Assembly: GCA_000727475.1 (NCBI GenBank)
Contig: KL647303.1
Location: forward strand, 90,408 to 154,407
Direction of reading: 5' to 3'
Origin: Sarcocystis neurona
Lineage: Eukaryota > Apicomplexa > Conoidasida > Eucoccidiorida > Sarcocystidae
DNA length: 64,000 nucleotides
A model generated the notes under the pieces. The model saw only the letters and a program-made list of their open reading frames with translations, did not search any database and was not told where the DNA came from. The translations under genes were made by a program, and so were the position numbers. Shown here piece by piece: positions 24,489 through 35,600 of this stretch; within the stretch, counting starts at the first letter, position 1, and every line of letters starts with the position of its first letter.

Positions 24489-24851
24489 GGTCTTTCGATA
24501 GAACCTGGACACAGTAACATACGTCCTCCAGCGAGCTCCACTGAGTTCCGTGGATGCGACTGCGATTCCCTCTTCCACTGCAATCTAAACGGTGTTGACT
24601 AGATACACAGGCCTTTCGATAGAACCTGGATAAAGTAACATAAGTCCTCGAGCGAGCTCCACTGAGTTCCGTGGATGCGACTGTGATTTCTTCTTCCACT
24701 GCAGTCTAGAAAACATTGACTAGATGCACAGGCCTTTCAGTAGAACCTGGATAAAGTAACACACGTCCTCGATCGAGCGCCACTGTGTTCCATGGATGCA
24801 ACTGTGATTTCTTCTTCTACCGCAAGCTAGACCGCGTTGACTAGATAACTT
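24489..24851. repeat. 121-bp tandem repeat, three copies
   Basis: Three head-to-tail copies start at 24489, 24610 and 24731, exactly 121 bp apart. Each contains tagaacctgga, gtaacat or gtaacac, cactg(a/t)gttcc and gttgactagat. Copies 1 and 2 are more alike than either is to copy 3. The repeat is not CAG- or TA-based, unlike nearly every other repeat here. No long frame spans it, so it is unlikely to be coding. Confidence 0.93.
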
Positions 24852-26234
24852 GATCGCGTGCTTCACCAAATACTGTGCGCGTGGCCTTGATCTCAGTTTT
24901 GCCGCTGCAGACTACTTACACACACGGTCCGCTGTGTGATCGTGCAGATGCACACTAGGGATATGCGTAGCACCTCTCCGTAGTTGTGGAAGCCTTGTGG
25001 TTTTGAGAGAAACCAGCGTTTTTTGCTTCGAAAGCTCCAACAGATGACTTGCCTGGTGCCCGCTGATAGGCTGCGTGCAAGCCGTCGAAGTGAGGAGGAA
25101 CTCTACTTGTGGCCTAGATATCATTCTCGCCTACTAGGGTGAAAACAACATTTGAGACCCGCCTTACCCCCGCACTAACACAACTGCAGTAGCTTGCTTT
25201 TAGCGGGAACTTTACCCGCTGAAAATCGCCTCGAATTTCGACTCAGTGTCTATTTTCAGCAGAAGCGTTCGTCTTGTGGCACGTCCTCGCTTTGCGAGCG
25301 CCGTAATAGCAGTTTTTGCGAGATAACACCATGTAACAGGGTGTCGTTTTCACAAGACGCACCGTCGCGCAGAATAAAGGTCTCTAGAACCGACACGTTG
25401 CTGCTAATGAATGTAGGCACCAACTTCGCTACATTTCTTTGCTTGGACGCTTCGCTGGTCGGCTTTTTCCGTGGCGCTCTGGCATCCTACGTATTTAGGA
25501 AACGCGTACGATGGCTATTCTAACGCAGACGTGAAACGCTTTACTCTGTCAGTACAACCCTTTTGTTGTGCTTTGCGTCGCAGTCTTCCCAGTTAGCAAA
25601 TGTGTCTCGTATCTACAGGTGTGGAACCGTGCACAGCCGTCGTGAAGCTGTATCGTTCCCTTCCACAGTGACACGATGGACAACTCAGACGTTGCAAAGT
25701 CGTTTTTCTTTGACTGTATCAGGTTTGATCATGAAAAAGCTCACCGTCGGGGAATGTGCCTCTATTGAAGACACCTGAAGAGGAAAACGGGCAGTAGACT
25801 GATGCGTGCTGTCGCCACTGATACGTTTTAAGGGGACTTAATATAATTTCTTTAACCTGAGGTGACCTTTTGCGATTAAGGACGCGGAGCTTTACTGAAA
25901 CGTTCTCCGAAGTACCCTGGTAGTGCCCGTCCGGGCACGTTCTTCGCCCACTACTAATCCTTTTGAACCTGCACAAGAGTTCCGCGGGGTGCGTGGAACT
26001 TGCAGAAGTGACCCCGTCTTTGAGTGCGTCCAGCAGCGTGGTCTCTCATGCTCCACATCTAAACGCCGACTTCACTTGCTCGTGTTAGCCGTAGCACAGG
26101 TGACAGGCGGATTCGTGCGTGTGTCTACGCAGATGAAGTCTGTACCTAAACAGGAATGTGCGGAAGCTTGGCTGGAGTGTGTGCTTACACGTGTTTACGC
26201 TTTCACGTGTCAGTGTGGTGTTCATGCACACGCC

Positions 26235-26281
26235 CTTAGTCAGGTCTTCTGTGAGACACGCTCACAGAAGACCTGACTAAG
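26235..26281. repeat. Perfect inverted repeat, 21-bp arms, 5-bp loop
   Basis: The left arm 26235-26255 (cttagtcaggtcttctgtga plus g) and the right arm 26261-26281 are exact reverse complements, separated by acacg. The flanking bases do not extend the pairing. It could fold into a strong hairpin in DNA or RNA. Confidence 0.95.
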
Positions 26282-27437
26282 TGCAGCTTGATACCAGTGG
26301 CCAGTAAAGTTGAAGCTAGTGACTTACGGAGATCCGCAACATCCTAGAGGCGCAACGAAGCGATTTTGTGTATGTGTGTGTGTGCATGTGAGCTGTGTAT
26401 ACGTGTATGTATATATACACATATATGTACGTCACACTGTGCGCGTTTCGAAAGCTGGATTGCTCCCGTCCCCACCTTCGTCCTCTGTGTTTGTTCGTTG
26501 ACGCTTGTGCTCTCTACAAGGCAAGTCCAAAACAACCGTAGAAACCAAGCGTAAACGAACGCGCGGAGGCTTTCTGACGTGCTGGCAACGGGCAGGGATG
26601 AAGCCCGTCCACGGAATCTGATGGTGAGGTCTCGACTCAAAACCGTTCCTTCCTGTTCAAATAATTGCGTCGTTAACAGACAGCGTAATTCACGTCTCGT
26701 CGACAGGTTGTCTTCATTCGTGGCTTGCTCTGCCAGAAAAGAACGTGTAAATTGCCATCATTCGTGCTGACAGACGGTGGTCCAGTTGATTGTCTCCGGA
26801 CCTCCTCGCCTAACAGATGTAGCGCGTGCCGTGCTACAAGGAAACAGTCAGATTTGTGTACGTCGATGGTATACCATTTACGGTGTGTCTTAACAAACGT
26901 GTCCACCGGTTTATCGACACATCCCCACACCTGCGTCATCGGGTGGAGAGTACAAGTCACGGTGTGTCTCAGGACACGTATCTGCGGTATATTCGCATAC
27001 AACTACACGTGCAGTATTGGATGAGGCATACGACAATACTGTCCCGTCCACTTCGTAAACTGAAGGTACTGTGCAGCGGCGCACACACAACTTTACACGA
27101 GCAGCCCAGACGGAGGACACCAGCTATATATTTCTGTAACTCTCTCACTCATTTGTCATATGACAGATGAGTCCTAATGCAGTATCCAGCATGCAAGCAC
27201 TTGCCACAAAGGGTCCAGCAACCAAACTGCTACGAAACGGATACAGATAGTCAAAACCCTCGCCTTTTTCCCTACACCGTACTGAAGGACAAAAACTGCT
27301 ATAGAAAAGTGGCTGTTACAGGGTTTGTCACCATGTTGCAGCGGGGCTTGGCGCTTGGGCTTCTTGAGTGACTGGTTCATCAAGCGGCACTCGCAAGGAG
27401 GAGGCATACACAGGAGAAGCAGTCGACTCTCCTGCAG

Positions 27438-28209
27438 GAACAAACTTATTGGTTTACGAAGCATGGGGACGCAGCAAGCGCACTCCAGTCAGAGGTGGTC
27501 ATCACATAGTCTGCAGCACCATCCGCCGTCGTACTTCATTGCCAGTTCAATAGTGCAACATCCACAAACAGTGCAGGAGCGCCAGCAGGTGGAGCAACAA
27601 CGATACGAGGGGGAACGTTTTCAAGCGCAGTCGGCGCACGTGGGCTCGCGGCCCAGCTGGAGGGCTGGTACAGGCATGACGGGAGGCTTGTTTGATCCTC
27701 ACCTGCGTCGTCACGATCTTGCTGCTGAGGAGCGTCGAATACAGAAGCGAATGCAGGTGGAGCACAACAGAAGCATCACAGCTCCTAATAGTGGAGCTGC
27801 TTTCACCGAAGTAAAACTGCGGTCCTACAACGAAAACAGCAGCGGCAGCATCACGGAAGCATCAGAGCCAGGCGCACAATTAGCGTTGATTCGAGGCGAA
27901 ACCCCGTCGGGAGGTGGAGTGCTAGCAGCGCGCGGAACAAGCCGATTAGCAGCAGCAGCCGGTGCAGCGGCTGTGGATTATCCTGAAACAGCAGAAGCGC
28001 CAGGACACCAAAAAGTTGCGGCGGAAGCAACGGCGGCCACAGGTGGAGAGGCGACGGCCATAAGCGCAGCAACCGATTCTGTTCAGTTGGACTGGGCAGG
28101 AGTCTGGGCAGCCGCAGCCGGTGGCAGCCTTCAAGGAACAAAACGACGTCACCAGAAAGCCTTTACGTACGATACAAAAGTATACCGTCTGGCGTGCGCA
28201 GCTACTTGA
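27438..28209 (+). CDS. Exon of an unrecognised Ala/Gln-rich protein
   Basis: After a tctcctgcag acceptor at 27437 the frame stays open to 28209, with an ATG at 27463. It encodes a Gln/His/Ser-rich start, then charged sequence (GLFDPHLRRHDLAAEERRIQ), then an alanine-rich half with runs such as LAAAAGAAAVD, and ends near FTYDTKVYRLACAAT. The charged, non-repetitive centre is what makes it look like real protein. An AAA|GTATAC site near the end could be the donor to a further exon. Neighbouring plus-strand frames at 28564 and 29353 have similar character and may be the same gene. I do not recognise the protein. Confidence 0.5.
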
Positions 28210-28563
28210 AGTCGCTGGGGGCATTCACGGTAGAGATGAGTCTCTAGGAGTGTTTACATGGTGGCAGTCTCAACTTTGTACCAGAACCCACCAGTTGTTT
28301 CGTATTCCTGTGCGCCTGCCGCCGCACCACAGCTACGGGACGCCGCCGGCTTCGTTGTGCTATACAGACCTAAAAGTCGTGTGGACCATTAGTGCTTTCT
28401 GCTCTTTCCACGCACACGCTAGGCATGGCTGCACTCACACACATCGCACTACACTATTAATATCTGAGTGGGGATGCGCGCGTGCACGTCCACGTATGAC
28501 GTACCACCTCACGACGTTGCAGAGATATCAGGGTCTGTAATGCAGTGGCTGTTTCATTGTGCA

Positions 28564-28822
28564 GGGAGCTGCTGCCTGGCAGTGCTACTGCTTCGCAGAG
28601 ATACTTGCCCACCGGCCTGCCTGGGGTGCAGCTAGCGACACCAGTGGCTATTCAAATGCCTGCTTCGCTCTCTGCTTCAAAAGAGAAGAAAGAATCGAAA
28701 GGAAGCATTCCAAGCCGTCGAAAGGGCTCAGCTCTTTCCCTGGGTTACCGTGCTGCAGTTTCTTCGAAGAATCTGCGACCGCATGGTGTTCGTCGGGAGG
28801 GGCACCTCCCTGCCGCTGACAG
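28564..28822 (+). CDS. Candidate internal exon, unrecognised protein
   Basis: The segment sits between a ttcattgtgcag acceptor and a CTGACAG|GTGCGC donor and is open throughout. It reads LPGSATASQRYLPTGLPGVQ and then a Lys/Glu/Ser-rich stretch. Composition resembles the exons on either side. The frames flanking it at 27438 and 29353 are on the same strand, so one multi-exon gene is the simplest reading. No domain is recognised. Confidence 0.4.
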
Positions 28823-29352
28823 GTGCGCTATGCTGTGCGTGTAACCTGCAATACTCCTGCAAGGGTAGGGCTGCATGGTCAGAGGTCGCCAGTTCTCTCC
28901 TGATGTCTACATTGTGCCCTTTTCTTCGTGCGTAGACGTGTATGCACGTGGGTCAACTCGTCGTCGTCAGTGGTTTACGCGATGCCGTCCTCTTGTAAAA
29001 GTCTCTGCAGCTGCACCGGTGTGGAATTAGCACCTGTTGCTGATACTTGTGAATTTGTGTGGACGCCGGTGGAAGTCCACGTGTAGCTATACAATATGTG
29101 GATTACGGGCATGTAGGTAATGCGTAGGTAGAAGCTTCAATCTGTAGAACGAGACGTGCTCTTCCTCGCACGCAAGTTTGCAGCCTGTCATCAAGCCCGA
29201 CATAAGGTTGAATACATTCGAGGCGCTAGGGCATGCCAAGATAAACCTTGTGCCCCGCAACACGACTCGAACTGCGTCTTACCCACAAGCTGCATAATAG
29301 ACTGGTGCTTGTCTTGGAAGGGGAAAGCAATGTGCACATGTGGCTAGTTAAG

Positions 29353-29645
29353 GAGTCGACAACATAAGAGAAACATCAACAAGGGCATCAGCTGCAGACG
29401 TTCCAGCACCAGTGGCCTCCGCAGTGCATATTGCAGAGCAGCCCTGGGAGAGCGCTGAATTCCACGGCATTGGCAGCGGCAGAGCCGAACGCACCGGCAA
29501 GAGCGCACAAACGGAGAAGTGGACACCAGCGGCGCCGCTCCAGGCAGCAGCAGTCGCGAGGTTAGCAGCAGGAGAATCGACAAGAGCACTGCACGGTAGA
29601 TCCCGCGTACCTTCTGGGCCGCAGCTATCCCTAAGACTGCTGTGA
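29353..29645 (+). CDS. Candidate exon just upstream of the 2,017-codon ORF
   Basis: The frame is open from a TAA at 29349 to a TGA ending at 29645. It reads RETSTRASAADVPAPVASAV, then a Glu/Gly/Arg-rich middle and AAPLQAAAVARLAAGESTR. It looks coding, yet its stop lies only 16 bp before the ATG of the next ORF, which is too close for two independent eukaryotic genes. A 60-nt GT-AG segment (CACG|GTAGAT at about 29597 to AAAGTAG at 29656) would splice it in phase to the ORF at 29662, giving one protein. Such an intron would be very short, so this stays tentative. Confidence 0.42.
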
Positions 29646-29661
29646 ACGAAAAGTAGCAAAT

Positions 29662-32600
29662 ATGGATGACAACGCAGATTTCTCTTCGAGAGACACATTT
29701 GCCTGCCAAAGGCAGTCCCAGCCCACATCGGTCTGGTTGAATGGCCGCACTCTAAATCAAAAACACGGCCCTCAGCAGTTGCATCACAACTTTGACGGTG
29801 TTGCTGCAAGTGGCTACAACGCTGTCCAAAGCAGAACAGTGGCCGCGACCCTATCGTCTGCAGAAGCTCTACACTCAGCAACGGTAGTGAAGGAAGAAGA
29901 CGATCTGCCTGCAACTGTGTGGAAAAGGCAGTCCGAGTATGGAGCCGCCAGGGATTTGCCTGCTGAGAGCCCCCACAGCAGACACAGAAGCAACAGCTGC
30001 ACCTTCTTCTCTCCTCAGAGAAAAGCAAACCTGTCCAAACACGAAGAGGCTCCCGCTCACTCGCCTGGATGCTTTCGTCGGCAGCATCAGGAGCAGCAGC
30101 AAAGTGTGCCTTGCAACAGCAGACCACGTAGCGCCGGCTGCGTCCCCGCAGGACCGTCAGGTGATGACGCTGCGGGGGGATCAGATCATAACTCTTACTG
30201 CGTGACGAGGTACGAGAGTGTTCATCAAAGTAGACACACTGAAGTGCACGGCCCTGACTGCTGGCGAGATGAGTCCCGTTGCCCTCCTTGCAGCTGCTCG
30301 CCATCCAGCAGCCGCAGGAAGGTGTACGCCATCTGTGCGGGGAGAGAGAGTACGAACAACCACTCGCAGGAAAACGGTACATGGTGCGCTCAGCAGCTCT
30401 CTGGAATGGTAGATGGCGCCGCGTCACCGTCTCTACCACGGCGCTCCGGAGGCGCTTGCGCGGCCCAAGTCTGCGGGATGCAGCAGCCAGGGACCGGCAG
30501 CCACCAAAGAAGCCGCAGCTGCACGAGTCGTCCCGTCAGTACCGTTTTCAATCCCGTCCTGCAAACGGATGTGCCTTACAAAGACGCAGATGCACCTGTC
30601 TGCTGTGTGCTGGCTCCTGCCAACTCCGCAGGAGCCTGCAATACCAGCTATTTCATTCAAGGCAATGGCAGCACCATCTGCAGCAACGGCACCGATGCTG
30701 GCGGTCCCAGCGGCAGCAGTGGTGCGGTGTCGTCAGTGGCAGCGCTCCCGCCGATGCGACAGGCTGCTTCTGCCTCTCATCCTCATCCTCTGCAAGGGAG
30801 CCAGGCATCTTTTTCATCGCGGTACCCTGTGTGCTGCAGTGTTGCCGGTGTTGGAGAAGGGACTGCTATGTGCGCAGCTGCAGCTGCTGCGGCGGCGGCT
30901 GCACGTGCCCACTACGCAGCAGAAGCTGCCGTAGAACCTCGTAAAGAAGCTGAGGCTCTTGCGGCCAGATCACATCCAGAAGAAAAAGCGGCAGTAGCCG
31001 CAGATGCGGCGCCTGCTGTTGCACCACCGCAGGAGAACGTCTACCCAGCAGGATGGCTCCACCAAGGCCCCATGTACAGAAACTGCATCCAGCCCAACTG
31101 TGTGGCACACAACTCATCGTGCAACAACAGCAGCGAGCAGATCAAGCAACCTACGCACCTTGTGGGGCTGGAGTTGAACCGCTCTGAAAGTTGTAGTCCA
31201 CGCGGCCGTGGCAGCAGCAGGGACACCCAGCGCTTCCTCTGCGTGGAGCCGCCTTCGCTCCGACAGCTCGCTCAAGCGCCCCCATTCTCCCCTCCCTCCC
31301 TCAGCACCTACGCATCCTGCAGACGAGAGGAGTTAGAGCTTGGCAGTCTGGCGACAGGAGGAGCGGCAGGATCTGTTGTAGGGACAACGACACCGGCAGC
31401 AGCCCCTTCAGGAGGCGCGGCGAAAACAGATGCGGTTGCCATTATTAGAGAAGGACGGGGTTCGGGGTTGCCGTGGAAGTTGCACCCCGGCGGTTTATCC
31501 CACGATAGAGATGTGGCATGCGGAGCGTCGCTGCCGGTGACATCGCTGGACCCGTGGTCATCTCCCCCGACTCCAACAAGTCTTCTGTCTTCTTCCCCGA
31601 TAAGAGGGACGACACCGTGGGGCTGGGATGAGACTTTTACGGCTGCGGCCGCTGCCTCGTCCCCGTCCTCACGCTCTTCGATGTCCATCGCCGCTTCTGG
31701 TTCAATGCTTAGTACACCTATATGGAGGCGTATGCAGCAGGATTCCCTGGCGCGGCGTGTGGCAGCGGCGGAGAATGCAGCAATTCAGAGACAAAGGCGA
31801 GTATCATGTGGAAAAAAGCCCTCCTGGAGTTTATCTTCTCAAGCAACGCGAGCAGGCAGCAGCTTGAAGGCGCCCTGCGCCGTGAATCGTCGATCCCGCC
31901 TACTGTCTCCGGCGCAGCGGCAGCAGCAGGTGAGCAGCTGCTGCTCTCAGCCGTTAAGCTCTCTAGCTATCGCTACTCTGCACGCGAAACAACAAAATGC
32001 GTACGGCGGAACGTGCAGTCCGGCTTGCCGAGCAGTGGCAACGGCTGCTGAACGAGTCTTATTGAAGAAAAGGCGGGAGGCTGGGGCTCCTTGTCAAGCC
32101 GCCGAAGGCAACCGTCACCAAAAATCCAAAGATGCAACAAACCGATTGCCGACTGCAACGGCGCCGGCATCAGCAATTGCGCAGGCCGTTTCTGCTGTAG
32201 CTGCTCCGGTAGAGAAGGCGCTAGAAACAGCTGAACTCTTTGAAGCTCTAGGCCTCGACGCAGACGGACGACCCAAGGAAGGGTTCGCCCCAGCGTCTTC
32301 AGCGGCAACAAGCAGAGCTACTCCTGCAGCACCAAGGGAAAGTAAGGAAAAGCCTCACTCAGCAAATCGCATGACTTCAGCTAACTTTCAGCGGTTGACG
32401 CGCACCGGTAATGTCTCAGTCAACGGGGCCGCGTCGTTGTATAATATGAAGTGTAGAGGCAGTATCAGTTTCTCTCATACGTATTCAAGTAGTGGAAGCG
32501 TGAGCAGCACTCCGAGCTGCTTCCAGCAGCCTCCCTCTGCACCTGTTCATCGATGCATCTCTACTGCTGCAGTAGAAAGGTGCGTGCCTTCCCTGGGCGG

Positions 32601-35600
32601 TGGCACCTGCTACTTGTCCCCACCGGCAAGGAATGCGCTTAGGTGTGGACCCAACGATACAGATTCTGCTTCAGAAGAACATTTCCTGTGCCGCCACGAA
32701 GGAGGGGCTTCAGGATGCGCGAGGCGAAGCCAAAGTGCTCGAACTGCTGCGGGTATAAGCAAGACCTCTCCTGTGGCGGCTGCAGCTGCCGCTGCTGCTG
32801 CTGTTCTCGCTGCGGCTAACGCGCTCGTGCAGAGCGCGTCCTCGGCCGCAGCAGCGGCTGCTGATTCTCTCCAGAGGGACGGAGAAAAGCAGCAGCAGCA
32901 CAGAGAAAGCGGCGTCGCGCGATACGGAAAGAAGCAGAGCGACTGTGGGTCGAAGAAAAGTGCTGCAGCAGCCGCCGCGGCTTCGCTGCGTGCAGCGAAG
33001 AAAGCAGCTGCCACAGCAAGTGCAGCACTTGACACGCTGCAGCAACAAGTCCTTGAGGAGGCGCAGAGGGGAGGACTGGCGCAACAGGACCTTCTTTGTG
33101 AAGGCTGTTTTTCATGTATGGAAGAAGAGGATGTCAGCTATTGTGACGAAATGTTCGAAGAGCACTGCTGCGCGGCGGTTGCCGCCCGGCAAGTGCAGCA
33201 GCGGGCAAACGCGTCGCTTGCTGCACTGAGAGAGTCACTGATGACGCAACAACAATGCGAGGAGGAGGAGGACGCTAAAGGAGAGAAGAAGGAAGGGCGG
33301 AAGAAGTTTGGCGTTTCGACAACAAAGTCGATGATAGGAGACGCCCAGGAGGCCACGCTGGAAGTGGGAAGCAAAGAAGCAGCAGTCGCAACGAAGAGTG
33401 AAAAGAAGCACACGTCACGCAAAAGCGACGTTTCCTGCAAAAAAGACGAAAGCGAAACAGAGGACGCAGATTCACGTCGTCGTCCCGAAAGACGAAAGCA
33501 CTCGAAACGTGCCACTGGGGAAGAACAGGAGGGCGCCGTCTCAGAGAAGCAGCAAAAGCGGAAGCAGGGCAAGGTTAAAAAGGCATCAGAAAGCAAAGAT
33601 GCCGAGGAAGCAGCGAATTCCAGTGTGCCTTCAAGAGCTTCCTCTTTGAAGAGCAGTAGTCACTCCCAGACAGGAAAGCGCGCACCAAAGCACGCCTCAG
33701 TGAGTGTCGACGCGGACAGCATACAATTCTTGGAGGAAGAGAGCTCAACGGCGGCTGCTAAAGACGGACAAGACCCTCAGCCGAAAGTGGAAAGGGAACC
33801 TGAGACACCGGAAGAGGAAACAGCAGGAAGAGCTTCGGTAGAAGCCGAAGTCGAGGAACACGGCGGAGAGACGGCGGAGGGAGAATCTGTAGCAGCGGAG
33901 ATGGTGCGTGAAGGGCGGAGCAACTCCCTTGAGGAAGAGGTGCCAAAGGAGAAGTCGGAGAAACACAGCAGGAAGAAGGACAGCCGTCAGAAGAAAACTC
34001 TTCGAGCAGAGTCTTTCGCGAGTACAGTAGAAGGGGATGAGGTGGAGCAGCAGAGCGGAGACGACGATTCTAGGAGAGAAAAGACGGCGAAGAAGAAGCA
34101 CTCTAGCAGTGGAAGTAGGGAGCACAGGAGCAACAAGAAGAAAAACAGCACCAGCAGCAGCAAGAGCGGCAGCAGAAAGAACACCGCCATGTCGGAAGAC
34201 CGCGAGGAAATAGCCGGAGTGGAGAGCGGCGGAGGGACTGCAGAAAAGGAGAAAGTGAAGGGGAAAAAAAAGAAGAAGAAGAAATCCATCTCTTCTGACG
34301 ACGAGCTAGAAGATAGGCCGGAGGAGACCGAAGGTGCGGAGGACTTGCAGGTTAGCAAATCAAAAGAGGGGCACAATACAGCCAGAGGTCCCAGGGCAAA
34401 CACTGGGAAGGCTTTAAGCACTGCAGCCACCAGCAGAGGTGCAGGCGAAGTAGACGCTGTTGATGCGACGAGTGCTAACCTAAACTTATCCACTACTCAA
34501 GCAAACCAAAAAAATCTTCCTCTCTCCAATGCTAGGGACCAGTCTAGCAAGACACGTCTGGCTGCAGCTCCCTGTGTCACGCAAGGCTCTGTTGCTGTGG
34601 CAGATAATGTTGCAGCTGTCGCCTCCCCACCCGTGAAGGGAGCTTGTGCTGCTACTGCTGCTGCAGATGTAGCTGCTGCTGCTGAAGCTGTGTTACTTGA
34701 AGCTGGGAAAGGAGCAACCGAAGAGAGCTGCAGCGGCAGGGGAGTAACGGAAGAACTACGGGTTCCTGGTCAGGCTGCTACGGAGTGCTATGGTGGAGTA
34801 GCAGTGATCAGCCCACAACTAGCCCCGCCTGAACAGCAGAAAACGGACACGGACATCCCTTCTGGGACCACACCCGACCCCTCTCCGTGGACAGCCTCCA
34901 AAGACGCCCTCATGCAGAAAAAAGAGGCATCATTTTTGAAGGAAAACCAACAGCGACCAGGGTTTGCAGCAGCAACAGCAGAGTCCCAGCAGTTGGGCGA
35001 AGCATTGCCAGAGGAAGGGGACATGCCAGCTGCTTCCGGTTCTGAACAAAGGGGGCAGCAGACCAGAAACGAAGAAAGGAAAGATGATAAAATCTCACCC
35101 CAGGGAGAGCAGGCGGACGGCCACGAACAACATCAGAAGGAGGAAGTACGAACCGGAAATCAGTTCAAAAGCTTTCTAGACAACCCCGAAGAGAAGCAGC
35201 ACCTCCGCCAGAAGCAGATCTCTGATAATGATCACCAAGGCGAAGTGCAGGCGAAGAAGGAGGAGCACGAAAGCGCATGCACAGAGCACAGGAAAACGAG
35301 TTTGACAGCAACGCGAGGTGATATTAGAGAGGGAAAGGATGTTGTTGCAGGGGAAAGCAGCAATGACAAGAAATACAAATACACACGAGGACCGGACGAC
35401 AAGGAACCAGCGGAGGAAGGCGACTGCCGGACAGAGGGAGAGGGGGATACAGCAGTTGCACCCGATGTAGAGGGCCGGAGCCCAGCCGGCAATACAAGTG
35501 ACCCGCAAGCAAGTGAAGCGCAGAACCACAGAAACTCACTCCCTGCAAAAACAGAAGAGAGTACCCAGAGGACGTCTACGGAGAAGTATGAGCGGACCAG

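Larger units (their letters stand above)
20442..27437. other. Seven kilobases with no confidently supported gene
   Basis: Base composition is more even here, CAG tracts are absent and ORFs are short. Possible isolated plus-strand exons, none recognised: 21164-21300 after a tcctgcag-like site, reading MQTSSEPVPLEAKQVYFNDV; 22309-22491, a 60-residue frame rich in Arg, His and Lys; and 26826-27170, reading MPCYKETVRFVYVDGIPF. A TA microsatellite lies at 21460-21500 and another TA/CATA run near 26400-26430. A 26-bp near-palindrome centred on CATATG sits at 27147-27172. The tandem repeat at 24489 and the hairpin at 26235 are listed separately. The interval is probably mostly intergenic or intronic. 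Confidence 0.45.

Noticed and set aside
29348..30439. 363-codon minus-strand frame opposite the start of the giant ORF
   Set aside because: It is antisense to a strongly supported 6-kb plus-strand frame, and its Cys/Arg/His-rich text looks like a shadow of Ser/Ala/Gln codons.
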